NCBI GenBank assembly: GCA_009801085.1
Contig: VNWV01000056.1
Coordinates: forward strand, 1 to 56,539
DNA: 56,539 bases
Reading direction: 5' to 3'
Origin: Lasiodiplodia sp. COLG20
Lineage: Eukaryota; Ascomycota; Dothideomycetes; Botryosphaeriales; Botryosphaeriaceae
In this document: positions 1 to 11,410 of the stretch, piece after piece
Position numbering within the stretch: the first letter of the stretch is position 1
Layout: the number at the start of each line of letters is the position of its first letter
Translations under genes and position numbers: made by a program
Notes under the pieces: generated by a model
The model's input: only the letters and a program-made list of their open reading frames with translations
What the model was told of the DNA's origin: nothing
Databases searched by the model: none

Positions 1-588
1 GTTGTCAGTGGCCCGTCTTGTGACAACGCTGATCAGCCCGCACCCAAACATTGATAAACCTTGCATTCCCCGCTTCCACCTTCTGTAACTTCTTAGCTCC
101 ATCTACCCTCTCTGTCCCTACATCGTTGAAAACCGTTGTGAACCGTTGTTGGCTTTCCACTTAGCCTGCTTGTCATACAAACGGCTTGCGCGTGCCTCCA
201 TGACTACCCGGACCATGTTCCATGGTAACAAACCCAGTTCAAACTCGGTTGGCAGTCCCCAGAATAGGAGCGATGTGCTTAAAACACTAGGAATGCCCTT
301 GCTGCCAAGAAATCCTGTCAAAATCGAAATATAAGCTTTTCACCCCTTTTTCGTTTCCATCGAGCACCACAGGAGCCTCCGAGTTCCTCCGGCTTCATCG
401 GAGCTCTTCCAGTCCTTCCCCCCCATATTTAGGGTGCTGGGAACGATTCCGCAGGCTTTTTAGCCCGGGAAAATGTCGGGAAATATCGGTATTCCTGTTT
501 GAAGTCCGGAGGCCCCCCACGGCCTCAAAATTGATCCTACAAGTTTTATACTTATCCAAACAGCCCCAAATTTCAACAGCAGCATCAC
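1..588. other. Intergenic, no gene seen
   Basis: Only short open frames occur here, without recognisable domains or splice-consistent extensions. I see no RNA gene before the tRNA-His that begins at 589. Confidence 0.6.
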
Positions 589-701
589 GGTGGTATGGTG
601 TAATGGTAGCACAGCACGTTGTGGTCAACAACGCCATCTAAGATGGTCCAAGATTCGCTATTAGTTCCGTGCCAATCTGGGTTCGATTCCCAGTACCGCC
701 A
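589..701 (+). tRNA. tRNA-His (GTG) with 42-nt intron
   Basis: A full cloverleaf can be drawn. The acceptor stem is GGTGGTA (589-595) with TACCGCC (694-700), followed by discriminator A701. The D stem is GTG/CAC, the anticodon stem GCACG (614-618) with CGTGC (668-672), and the T arm CTGGG-TTCGATT-CCCAG (677-693). The anticodon GTG is at 621-623. A 42-nt intron (625-666) sits one base after the anticodon, the canonical position for nuclear tRNA introns. The TTCGATT loop is a good Pol III B box, and a T-run follows near 741. A second tRNA-His lies on the opposite strand at 53.9 kb. Confidence 0.93.
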
Positions 702-1463
702 AGCGTCGCGCTTGAGCCTCTCAGAGGTTCTAGGTACTCTCTTTTTGCTCTTTTATGTGTCTAAGCAACTTGAGATTCATCCGGCCTTACTACAATCAAT
801 CCAGTTTCGTACTACAGGAGCTCCACGTTTGGCCCTTACGGAGGCGTTAACAGCTTTATTTTTGCCTATTAAGCGTGCGTCGGGCATACAATACCACCCT
901 CTTACATCCAATAGCTAGCCCAAAGAATAGCAACTGTATGGTTGGTGGAGGGAAAGTCAATTTTTATTATGAAGTGTCGAGGAGTGAGTATGCGACTTCA
1001 GGAGAGATCTCTGTGGTTTTCGACGCAGTCTGGTTTCCATTCAATACATAAAGTTTGCCCTCCTTTCTAATTTTTTTTAGACTGCCGGACGTTGTCTCTT
1101 GAACCTGGGTTCAGGTGGGCCCAGGAAAAAATTAGACCGTGGACTAGCATCATGACTCGGCACGGACCATCAATCAAGCCTCTCCATTCACCGAGCAAAA
1201 AACTACGACAAGTAGAAGACAAATCCAAACGAATAAACACATAATGTGTATAAATTCTTAAAAAAGATAAATAGCACAGGAACACTGAACTAACTCGAAA
1301 CTTGTCAGGATAAACGTCACACTACTTAATGTAATAGTTGAACCTGTTGTCCAGTACAATACTTGTGCAAATTCAAGATCCGCACATATGCCCAGATTTA
1401 CGCATCAACTGCGTACGTACGAATAGCGTAGCATAGAACAGTAAGGCTTGAGTATTCTGTAAC
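702..1463. other. Intergenic, no gene seen
   Basis: Moderately AT-rich. No domain-bearing frame is present. It would hold the 3' UTR of the kinase-ankyrin gene, which ends at 1464 on the minus strand. Confidence 0.5.
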
Positions 1464-4400
1464 CTACTGTGGAGGGACCCCGACTCCTCGGATCAACCGC
1501 TGCCCCTCCGCCGTTTCACAGTCGTGTCTCCAGTTATGAACGATGTAGTTTGGCGAGCCATCCCACCTCTGCCATATCCGAAACATCAAATTCCTCTTCC
1601 AGGAAGGAAGGCTGTAGAAGAACGATGTAATGGCTCTGTATCGAGACGAATCATCGTTATCTCCAGAAATTGATCCTGGCACCCAATTCACGTGGTAACT
1701 TTGCGTCGGTGGTTGTCTGGACCCGTTTCTGTCCGCGCGGAAGGAGCCCAACAGCTGCAAGTTTTCCAGTGTAGCATCTTTTGCTACTTCATCCTCAAAA
1801 AGAATCGACATTTGGTTCGGAGGCGGAGGATTCCTGCCGTAGTCAATCGCCACGAATATGACCATGTTCCTGTCTGGTTCACTGCCTCTTGCTCGGCCTT
1901 CCTCGAAGTATAGATCCCGGATGCGTTTCGGGGCGTAGCCGTTCATCTCCTGAAAAACTGCAACCCGCTCTGCCTCTTCTCCATCTAAAGAGAGCTGCCC
2001 CACGATTTCAGCCAGATAGTCATCTTTGCGGGGCAATCTGATATGCGGGGGACACATGTCGCTGGTTCCAAAGAACAGAGCAAGGATCTCTGCAACCTCG
2101 CTCTTGAGGTAGTAGCGCGGATTCAGAGCCCACCGGAGAAATCTGCGTGCTCTTTCCTCTCCGAAAACCTCCGCCATCCGCAAAGGTATTTTTTGCGTGG
2201 GGCCCACAATGCCCAGTTTAAGAAACTCACCAACGTAGGTCCAGCGTTCAAGGTCCACGCACTGCAGCCAGCAGGATCGCAACAGCGCCCAATTCAAGAT
2301 TTCGTCTCTTTTTCTGCCTTGATTTTCGCGAATCCTCTTCTGAAGAAGCAGAATCGATAATGGGGTGTTCGAGATTGTTGATTGCAAATTCACATGTCCA
2401 AACCTGTGGTGTTCCCTGAGCAGAAAAGAGAAAACAGGCATGTTGCCGTACTCCAATGCATTCTGCAAAGGTGTATTACCGTTCTCGTCAATTCTGAAAA
2501 TCTTCCGTTCCATGTTGAGGACAATTTTGATCAGAGATTGCAAAGGCTGGAGTATTTCGGCGCAGTCCTGATAACCGGGAGGTGGTCGACGGGCGAGAAG
2601 TTGCAGTGTCTCATTGCTGTGCTCTGACATTGTGGGGACCAAGGCGCCTGATCTCACAATAAACGTGACCAGGTCTAGATCATATCGCTTCAGCTTCAAA
2701 GCATCTGATATCCACGTGCCTCTTTCTCGCGTGGGATCAACGCCTTTGTCAAGCAGAAGCCGTGCCAAATCCTGCCAGTTGGGAGGCCTCGGCTTTTGTA
2801 CCGCAAGCTCCAAATGGTAGAATTCAACATCCGCTCCTTTTTCGACAAGAAATTCTGCACATTTATATACCCTTGAGAGACCGCGGATATCTCTTTCAAG
2901 CATTAGAGTTAGCCAATCATTACGCGCAGAGATAGGACGGTAGTTTGGATCAGCCCCGGCATCCAGAAGAGCTCGGACTACTTCAATATGGCCGTGGATT
3001 GCTGCGACGAACAAGGGCGGGCGAATCGATCCAACTTCCGGGAGCAGAGGGCACCCGTGTTCCAGGAGAACTCTGACAACATCTGTCCAACCATACAGAC
3101 TTGCTTGTGAGAGTGCGTATCGCATAGACTCGGTAAGCACTTCGTGGACTTTGTCTGCTTCGTCGAGAATAACAGTAATAATATCGGCATTGGGGCCATT
3201 TTTCTTTCTGGGCTGACTGATCTCGGTAGTGATCAAGTTTTTCGTAGCGGCTATGAGTAAATTCCGATAACATGGATCAAGTCCGGACTCTCTCTCGCAG
3301 CGGATCAGATCCCTCAGAACGTTGGCTTGCCCCTTTTCGATGGCGAAACCCAAAGAGTTGAGCCCTTGATCATTCTGAAGCCTGGTAGAGACACCGAGTC
3401 TGACAATTTCAGCGACATTATAAATGCCGAAGAAACTGTTGGATATCATATGGTGTATTGGAAGGACGCCATGTTGATCCGGAACGTTCAAGTTGGCACC
3501 ATGCGACACAAACCAATCGAAGACAGATTTGTTACGATGTCGTATAGCCAGATTTATTGGTCTCTGGGTTTTCAAGCCGAACTCAATGCAGTTGATATCG
3601 CTTCCAGCTTTGATGGCAAAATCCAACATCTGTCGCGCCATTTCCGGATGATGATTTCCGGTGCATGCCTCCTGGGTGCAGTGGAAAATAAGCATGCGAC
3701 ATTCCTGAGGTTTTAAGTATGACCGGCAGCGCATGCTACCTGAATCTTGAACGGCATTCAGGATCCCGTATGCGGTGTCGAGGTCTCCACGTAAGATGGC
3801 CGGGTGGAGAAAACGATAGATGTACAGACCATTCGGTTCAGACTCCTCACACAGCATTAGCAGGAAGCTTGCTGTATCTTTTGCTGCTTTTCTTGCATTG
3901 TAACCGTGGTACATCAATCTTTCTGTTCTTGTTGCACTGCTGTACGCGCCTGTACAGAACTGAAGTAAAACCTTTTGCAAATTGTCCCGCTCTTTTGGGG
4001 GCTCCTTTGCCAAAGCTTGAAGAATGTACAGCTTGAGTGCCTTGAAGTTATGATATCTGCATGCAATATGCAATGCCGAGTTTTCTAAGCGCGATCCTGT
4101 TAGAAGAAGGGCTTGAGTAGGCTCCGTCTGCCGGGGATAATTCCGGCCAAGTAGTGGGTCAGCTCCAAGTCCAAGAAGGTAAGTAATCATGCTTCGCGAC
4201 CCGCTTGCGGTAGCAAACGCCAGCGGGGTACCAAATATGCAAACCGGTAATTGGGGATCCAATAGCTCTTCAGTTGTAGAAAGAGCATTGAGGTGTCTTT
4301 GCATATGGCTCTCCGCATCCTCGCTATGCATCAAGGCCTCCGTGATCTGCTTCATCTCTTCTTCTGTAAACATGAACAGCCAGTGCAGTGGGCCGCAGCC

Positions 4401-6440
4401 AGCCTGATCAAAGCTCCAAGGGGAGTTCTGTTGTTCAAGTAACCACTTGGCAAGACTTTCGCGGCCCAGTTTGAAGGCTAATTGAAGTAACGTTTCCCCA
4501 TTCGACGAGAGGACTGTGGATGATGACTTCTTCATCATAGTCTTGCTCAAAAGCTGTCCCATCATGGGTATCTGAGACAAAATCTCAACTGGCAGGGCAT
4601 TGGTAGCCTTCTTTCTGAAGCCCATTCTTACGAACCTTGAGAAGTCCCAATTGGGTATACTCCGGGGTTCACCGCCGAATGGATCTGGTGAAATACTTTC
4701 GAATAATGCTTGGAGACAGACAAGGATGTCATTTCCTAATGGGAATCCCTTAGAGGCACTGACAGAGAGGTAGCGACGAGCTTCTGGGAGATTTTCGGGT
4801 GTTCCAAATCTTTCAATGCACGCCAGTGCTGCCTGAAATGCCGCCCTGGCAGAGGAATTCGAGCGACCCCATCCCATTGCGGCTGTTATGTTTTCTTTCA
4901 ACAACTGAGCCTTCGCTTCCTGAGGCATCGAATAAGTTGATTTGAAAATCTTCCAAATGTTAGAAAGAGTCATGGAAAGAGGTGGTGTGGATAGCGTACA
5001 TCAAATGACCATGCGTCAATCGGAGATTTTTCAGCTTCACCAAGGAAGTATTCGGCAGGTTCGGGTCTACTGTGCGTAAGTGCTTCAATACTATTGAGTG
5101 AAAAGAAGTATCTGGGTGATACAGACCTGTGGTGCTTCAAAAGTAGTGGAAGATCCGTCACCTCACCTGCTCTACGTTTCACCTCTACTTGAAGGCATGA
5201 TTGTATGATAATGCACAGCTTGTCGAGTTCCCCCTGTGTGAGCTGCCTGCCAAATGCTTCCCTCAGCTCTTCGCATGCGATATCGGCCAGATAAGGTGCT
5301 ACCAAATATATGTCTTGTTTCATGATTGTCCCTGTGGTTTGGCTTGGCACAACAGTAGCGGAAAGACTTGAGCTGGATTCCGCTCTGCTGCTTCCAGTAG
5401 GTACGGACGACTTTCCGAGGCTCGAAGAGTCAAAACTCGTTCTTTGATGGCCCAAAGAGGTTGTCTGCACCTTTTTATTCTTGTGATAGTAGCGACCGTC
5501 ATCGAGCGCCTCCCAGCACAGCAGCCCAAAGGACCATATATCACATTTTTTGAAATCATGCTGACCCTCATCAACAGTCGTCGGGCGGAGGACTTCTGGT
5601 GGGTTGTACGCTAGCGTGCCGCCATACGTACGGTTGCTTTTCAACTCCCCACCAGGAATCGGAATAGTGAGAGCGTGACCAAAATCGGAGACACGGGCGG
5701 AAACTTTACAGGATCGTTCCGGATTGGGCTCCGCGGGAGTGACCAAGATATTATCCAGCTTTAGGTCTCCATGGGCAATACTGGTTTCGTGCAATGCTTG
5801 AAGGGCTTGAGCGACATCCCGGCATAGAACAAGCTTGTCATAAACCGAGTTTTCCTTCGAGGAAAGGAATTGCCTGAGTGTTCCATACTCTGCATATTCT
5901 GTAACCAGGAAAGGGATAGAGCCTCCGCGCTGTGAGTTCCAGCCCCATCCGTATATACCCATTATGTTAGTATGAGTTGCAAGCCGTGACATGACCTAAA
6001 TATTTGTTCTGATTAGATCTGCCCACCACAAAGTTCACCAAGAGCATACCTCGACATCCCTCAGAACACACGCAATGTGGCGTTGGAGAGGTTGCAAGCC
6101 CACTGGGAGCTTTATCTCCTTTACTGCGTAGATTTTTCCATCACGCCTTCCAACATGGCGTGTCACTTTGTACGATATTCCTTCGCCGAGAGCGCCGTCA
6201 TATTCGAGCTCCGAGAGTGTGAATGACTGCAATCCCGATTTTCCTAGAGCGCTGAGAAGCTCTCGTAGTGTCCGACTTTGCGATACGACAACTGGTGATA
6301 AGCCAGCAACGCTTGACACCGGGATCGAGTAGGTCGCATCCGCGCTCTACAGTAGTACCAGTCAGTTTGGGTTTATACTCCAGAAGGTCAACATGAACGT
6401 ACCTCGAGATACCCGCTTGTCCAACGAGCAGCCATGACAT
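1464..6440 (-). CDS. Protein kinase-ankyrin repeat fusion protein
   Basis: Model: exons 6440-6403, 6344-6050, 5995-5000 and 4949-1464, giving 1604 aa. Introns of 58, 54 and 50 nt have GT/AG ends and CTAAT/CTAAC-like branch sites. A Ser/Thr-type kinase domain fills about residues 60-390. It has the glycine loop GEGISYKV (66-73), the lysine in YAVKEIK (K88), catalytic loop HGDLKLDN (186-193, Asp188), DFG (215-217) and a PPE in place of APE, so it looks catalytically competent. After a linker (about 390-450) the remaining 1150 residues carry many ankyrin-type helices, for example HGHIEVVRALLDAGADPN. The kinase reading frame and the ankyrin frame overlap as ATGA, which would suggest two genes. 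Removing the 50-nt intron 4950-4999 joins them in phase 0. The start codon at 6440 is the least certain part. A role in signalling or allorecognition is inferred from architecture and neighbours. Confidence 0.88.
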
Positions 6441-6779
6441 GGTGTTTTGCAACGCTACAGAACAATTCGAATGTTGAGTTTCTGGCAAGGCTGTGGTGGC
6501 GCGAACATTCAGCCGGCAATATGTAATGTTACAATCGGAATACCGCGGCAAATGTATTGACGCATCGCGCGGCTGTTATGGGCTAGATGCATGTCAGCTA
6601 CTACCCTGCCCATTCATGTGAGGCTGAGCCCCTCTTTTGAGTAACCTTCGCCTACAGGTTTCGATGAACCTGTTCCGACGTCTCACCGCAAAATTCTTTG
6701 CAACCTTGAGCAACCCGGAAACCCATGCAAATCCCCTTTGACTGTTCTTGTCATTGAAACTCCCTCGTCGTTTTCACCT
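6441..6779. promoter_or_regulatory. Shared divergent promoter region
   Basis: This 339-bp gap separates the start codons of the kinase-ankyrin gene (minus) and the HeLo-like/pseudokinase gene (plus). The head-to-head layout suggests co-regulation. I identify no specific transcription-factor site with confidence. Confidence 0.5.
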
Positions 6780-8551
6780 ATGGCAGACATCATAGGTCTC
6801 ACCGTGGCTATTTGCGATGCACTCCTCAAATTGGGAGAGCGTACAACCCAGCTCATTCAAGATGCAAAATCTTTCAACGACGTCAGTATCGTCTCCTTAC
6901 TCAAATGTTTTCGCAGGGGCGATCGGGTGAGTCACGACGCTCATACCATGTTCAGGATGTTGGCCGACTTTCAAATAAAGTGCGCAGCGAGAACACGCGC
7001 ACAGTCATGCTGAAACAACTTCTTTTCGCCCCCACACCAATCTATGGAGGTCTTTCACTCTTTCAGAGCTTCAGTGAGGATGAGCAGGATGAAATCAGAG
7101 TGTCTCTTGGTCATGCCGCACACATGCTGAAGGAAACATGCGAACTCCTGGAGAAGCATAACGGCGCACGAGAACAAGGACTCCCTCCGGCACGCCCGTC
7201 TCGCTCGCTCTCCATCAGATCTTCCCGGGATTCTTCTCGAACTCCATCCCCAAGCTGGCTTTCCCTCCCAAAAACTTCCTTCATGATACTACGCTGGTCG
7301 TTGTCAGACAAGAAACGTCTTGAAAAGAGTTTGAACGAGTTCTCGTCACTCAAAAATGACATACACGAATACATCAAGTTTCTCTGCCTCGGGTCCGACC
7401 TCGGCATTAATACCGCGCAGCATTTAAAACGTCTACAGGAAGATCAGAGCTCTATTGAACTCGGCATCAACAACGCTGCAAGACTCCAAAGCCTACAGCT
7501 AATAAAGACGGTCACGCAACCGGAACAAATCTCATTCGAGCTTCCGGACTCATGGAATCAATCTCTGCGCGTAGCCATCCCGGTAGAAGACCGGTTGTCC
7601 CTCGTCGAGCACTTCGGACGTAAATACCTCCAGGAGCGGCGTCAGTGCAGCTTCGACAGCGAAGGCAGAGTAGACCGAAGAACCAAATCTCGGGTGGACG
7701 ACCTCGCGCAGCTGCTTAATCAACCCAAAGATATTGGCTTCTGCATCCCCCGCTGCATCGGCTGGAGCCAATTCCCTGCGCGGCAGAGCGTCGCCTTCGT
7801 CTTTGAAATTCCCAACGGTGCCATTATCGAGCCGATCAGCCTGTTCAAGCTCATGGACGCCAAGGACGTCCAACCGGGCCTCGAGGAGCGGTTCAAGCTG
7901 GCACACGCTCTAGCAAACTGCATCTCTCAGCTGCAACTGGTTAAATGGGTCCACGAAAGCTTCCGGAGCGACAACATCCTCTTCTTCCCACGAAACATGG
8001 ACAGGGGCGCCGAAGAGTATGAGAGCGGCTCGGGGATGAATATCGGCCAGCCCTTCGTTCTGGGGTTTGAGTTCAGTCGGCCGGAGTTCGGTCTCAATTG
8101 GTCGGAAAGTCCTGGTGATGATTGCGTTGAAACTAATGTATACCGGCATCCGGAACGGCAGGGAACCCCCATGGTGAGCTTTTCAAAGATCCACGATATA
8201 TACGCTCTCGGTAAGGTTACGAAACTTACAATAGCTCTGTCTGAAGGATGGCTGCTGACTTTGGAGCCAGGCGTTGTTCTCCTGGAAATCGGGTTGTGGA
8301 AGCAGGCGATTACCTTGCAAAAAGATCGTTTCCAATACTGTAGAAATCCAGAAGTCATTCGCGAGCAGCTCATCAAGCATGCAACGAGGAAACTCGCAGG
8401 AAAGATGGGATCCAAGTATCAACAGTTAGTCTTGAAGTGTCTCACGGCCGATTTCGGCGTTCGAAACGATACGAAGGAGGATCTCAAGCTACAGCAAGCT
8501 TTCCGATTACAAGTCGTTGATGTATTGGAAAGGACGGCGAATAGCGTGTAG
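6780..8551 (+). CDS. HeLo-like N-terminus + pseudokinase protein
   Basis: Model: exons 6780-6881, 6956-8210 and 8271-8551, giving 545 aa. The first intron (74 nt) joins MADIIGLTVAICDALLKLGE... to DVGRLSNKVRSENTR..., restoring an amphipathic helical N-terminus like the fungal HeLo/prion-inhibition family. The second intron (60 nt, GTAAGG...GCCAG, branch GCTGACT) keeps the frame open if unspliced. Splicing it gives the conserved DIYALGVVLLEIGLW, which is the reason to accept it. The C-terminal half (about 190-540) is a kinase-like fold with WVHESFRSDNILFF where HRDLKPEN is expected and LGFEFSRPEF where DFG is expected. Both catalytic Asp residues are missing, so it is probably a pseudokinase of the DUF7580 type. 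Membrane-acting cell-death activity is known for some HeLo domains but is only inferred here. Confidence 0.82.
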
Positions 8552-8728
8552 GCAAATAGAAGGAGAGAGAACAATCGGGGCGATAATTCAGCTCACCGCT
8601 CCCCATCACCTACGCTTAGCTAAGAGTTCAAGACACGAATGTCTTGGTCAACGGAATTTAGCAGCAATCATACCTTTTTAGGCAAAGTCGGGTTACAAGC
8701 CAATGACGCAAGCTGATGCACGCCTCTA

Positions 8729-8968
8729 CAGAGGGGTATCGCAGCCGAAGCCTGGTGTGAATTTGTTCTTCGTCCATGTCACGAGTAGTTGAAGCCATCG
8801 TCAGGACGTGTATTGTAAAATTGAAAATTCTACATTCTTGTCCAAACGATAGCATCAGCTACCCACATATGTTGTTTTTCTAAAGACACAAAAAAAGGAG
8901 AAAAGAAAGGGCTGAGGCATAGTTACTCCTGGCGTCCTACAATGGCTTTCAGCTGCGATACCCCTCTG
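8729..8968. mobile_element. Foldback MITE-like element, copy 1
   Basis: A 240-bp palindromic element. A perfect 16-bp inverted repeat, AGAGGGGTATCGCAGC (8730-8745) and its complement (8952-8967), forms the terminal arms. The ends read CAGAGGGGT...ACCCCTCTG, flanked by TA on the left and CA on the right. An inner imperfect inverted repeat occupies about 8789-8860. There is no coding capacity. TIRs starting CAG and a TA target are typical of non-autonomous Tc1/mariner elements. It is homologous along its length to copy 2 at 51255-51500, and lies 200 bp upstream of the HET gene at 9169. Confidence 0.82.
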
Positions 8969-9168
8969 CATGTACAACTTGGGGGCCAGATAATCTTGTT
9001 TCATGTGTAATCAAGCGCAAAATTCACTCAATTTGAGTCTTTCATTTGACGTCATAAAGTGACAGGTCTCAGTAATAATTAATATAAGGATCGAGGTAGC
9101 ATAAATATGACTGTTGCAGTAGTCAAAGAGACAGATGAGTAATTCTTAATTCTCTAACGGATCCACGA

Positions 9169-11067
9169 ATGTCAAAGGGAGTTATGACGCACAAAGGTGA
9201 TATCTTGGACTATCCATCCCTCCAAGCTCTGTGGTGTGAAGACTTCTCAAACCAACTACGATGTCTCATCTGCGGAAATCCTTTTACAAACGATCGCCCG
9301 CTCATTCGAACATTCAAAATACAGCCACATGATACTTCTCTAGAAGGACACAGTTATTCCAATGTCATTCATTTACCAAGAGAGCTGATCATCATCTACG
9401 ACCGATGTCTCGAGTGCCTGGTATCCTCCAAGACAGAGTACATCACTGTTTCCCACGTTTGGGAGACTGAGGTATCAAAGGCTCAGAATGCAGGCCGAGA
9501 TACGCTCCCGTCAGCCAATGCACAAGCTTCAACTTTCATTCTTCCCATAAAGATATACCATGGCATCTTCAAGTCTCTGGGGAAACATCACGAGATCTGG
9601 CACGACTACATTAGCGTTCCTCAGTGGACCGAAAATTTGAAAAGACCGATATTGATGGCCATTCCTCAGCTTTATAGCAAAGCTTTCTTCACCCTCGTAC
9701 ATCTGCATGATGTTCCACCAAGAGCAGTTCAATCCCTACGAGCTGATGCATCCGAGGACAGGATTCGAGGCATGACAGAAATCTGCAACGGCTTTTGGTT
9801 CCGCCGGATCTGGACTGCAATGGAGTACGTCCGCAGTGAGCATGTACGGGTCATGCTTGAAGACTATCGCATCGTCAACGGTGTTGAAGATCTTTTCCTA
9901 GGGGAGATGGGAGGAGTGTGGACCGAAGAGACGAGACGTCAAGGGAATGTCCACAACGTCGAGACGATGGCAACCGCTGACAACCTCGTCGTATGGCGGC
10001 TTGGGCCCCTGAAGAGCATCGGCATGCTGCGGGAATCCTCGTTCGGCGAGGCATTCAGCCTCCTCGGCAGGCGGCAGTGTACGCAGAAGCACGATTTCTT
10101 CTACGCATTACTTGGCATCGTGAAAGCGGAGCTGGACGGAAGTATCGATGACAACGATCGCCAAGCTTGCCGGCAGATTGCCCGGAAATGCCTCGAGGTT
10201 GGAGACTACAGTCCCATCTTAATGCTTCCGCGAGTCGAAACAAGCTATTACACCAAATTTCATGGCTATCACGATGTGCGTCCCTGGGGATTGGGCCGAC
10301 AAACATCACCTCCATCCTTTAAAAATGGGCTTACGATTAAACCGACAAACCTTACCCTGAAGGCAGAAAAGATTGGGATCATCAAATTTGCTCGCAATTT
10401 TCAGTCCTTCGCTTTCAACGAACCCACAATGCTCGCACATCTAGCCAGCATCGTCCTTGACTACACCGGGCCTGACCTTGACAACTTTGTTTCGACCCTC
10501 GGCACCAGGATGTGCGGACAGAACTCTCAGGAGATCCTAGCCCACCTGCAAAAGAATAGAAAACAGCAGATGTTGCAGGCCGCACTAGTAGAACGCTACA
10601 ACTCTCCAAGGAAGGTAACATGGCCGATCGAGGGGGAAAAGGGTATCAAATGGATCGCCGAGGCCATGGGGCTTTCGGACATGAGCTTGAAGATGGGGGC
10701 GGGACGTGGAAGCGGCGAATCTCCCCTGGGATTCATAAGAGCGCGAGGCGGTACCATCCACGGAGGTCCTACTGCGGCAGTCATCGGTGTGGCATGCCAG
10801 CGCTGCCAGGAGAGTTTTCTATTTCACGCTGCGCTGATTAAGCAGCCAGCTGATTTTCTCGGCGCCATGGCGTACCGTATTCCTGGCCTGGATTACCGAT
10901 GCTCGTTGAAGGACGGGATCGGTGTCATCGTGCAGGATGGAATTATCATTGGTCGCATGGTCTGGGCATTGCCAGCTTGTGAATGCCGCGTAGTCGAGAA
11001 TGTGGAGCTAGAGTATCCTGATTGGGAAATGCCGGACCCGAACATGTTCTTGTACGGTGGGAGATAG
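9169..11067 (+). CDS. HET-domain protein 1
   Basis: A single-exon 632-aa protein with a heterokaryon-incompatibility (HET) domain. It shows the conserved block YITVSHVWET at residues 91-100, then EIWHDYISVPQW (about 142-153) and GFWFRRIWTAMEY (about 207-219), the three blocks that define the family. The C-terminal 350 residues have no domain I recognise. HET domains are distant TIR relatives that trigger cell death in allorecognition; this particular specificity is unknown. The first ATG is 9169, with a second in-frame ATG at 9184. It is the third member of an accessory block with the kinase-ankyrin and HeLo-like genes. Confidence 0.9.
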   Translation: MSKGVMTHKGDILDYPSLQALWCEDFSNQLRCLICGNPFTNDRPLIRTFKIQPHDTSLEGHSYSNVIHLPRELIIIYDRCLECLVSSKTEYITVSHVWETEVSKAQNAGRDTLPSANAQASTFILPIKIYHGIFKSLGKHHEIWHDYISVPQWTENLKRPILMAIPQLYSKAFFTLVHLHDVPPRAVQSLRADASEDRIRGMTEICNGFWFRRIWTAMEYVRSEHVRVMLEDYRIVNGVEDLFLGEMGGVWTEETRRQGNVHNVETMATADNLVVWRLGPLKSIGMLRESSFGEAFSLLGRRQCTQKHDFFYALLGIVKAELDGSIDDNDRQACRQIARKCLEVGDYSPILMLPRVETSYYTKFHGYHDVRPWGLGRQTSPPSFKNGLTIKPTNLTLKAEKIGIIKFARNFQSFAFNEPTMLAHLASIVLDYTGPDLDNFVSTLGTRMCGQNSQEILAHLQKNRKQQMLQAALVERYNSPRKVTWPIEGEKGIKWIAEAMGLSDMSLKMGAGRGSGESPLGFIRARGGTIHGGPTAAVIGVACQRCQESFLFHAALIKQPADFLGAMAYRIPGLDYRCSLKDGIGVIVQDGIIIGRMVWALPACECRVVENVELEYPDWEMPDPNMFLYGGR

Positions 11068-11410
11068 GCCCAAATTTCGTTCACCTGAGTTTGCTGCGGT
11101 CCTTATATGTATCCGAAAATGGAGATGCCTTGAAGTTGTTCCATGATTAGAGACGACAAATCCGTTGTTAGATCTCGGTTGAACGTATATTGCGATCGAA
11201 GCTGTGCTTGAACCGCTATGAGTGAAAATTGAGGTTAAGAACGGAACGGAAGAAGGGAGGACCAGATTTTCAACACCACGCGCACGGACCTAACCCAACA
11301 ACTTCCTACTATCGATAACGCGAACGCGCACCAACGACACCTGCTCGGCAGACAGAGCATAGGCAAAGCAGTTCAACCAAGCGAGAGACTATCAGAAAGC
11401 GCCTAGCGGG
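11068..11410. other. Intergenic between HET gene and RIT1
   Basis: 343 bp containing the HET gene 3' UTR and the RIT1 promoter/5' UTR. No further gene is seen. Confidence 0.5.

Noticed and set aside
6198..6551. Separate small gene upstream of the kinase
   Set aside because: Its frame is the unspliced continuation of the first exon; splicing 6345-6402 connects its MSWLLVGQAGIS part to the kinase frame.
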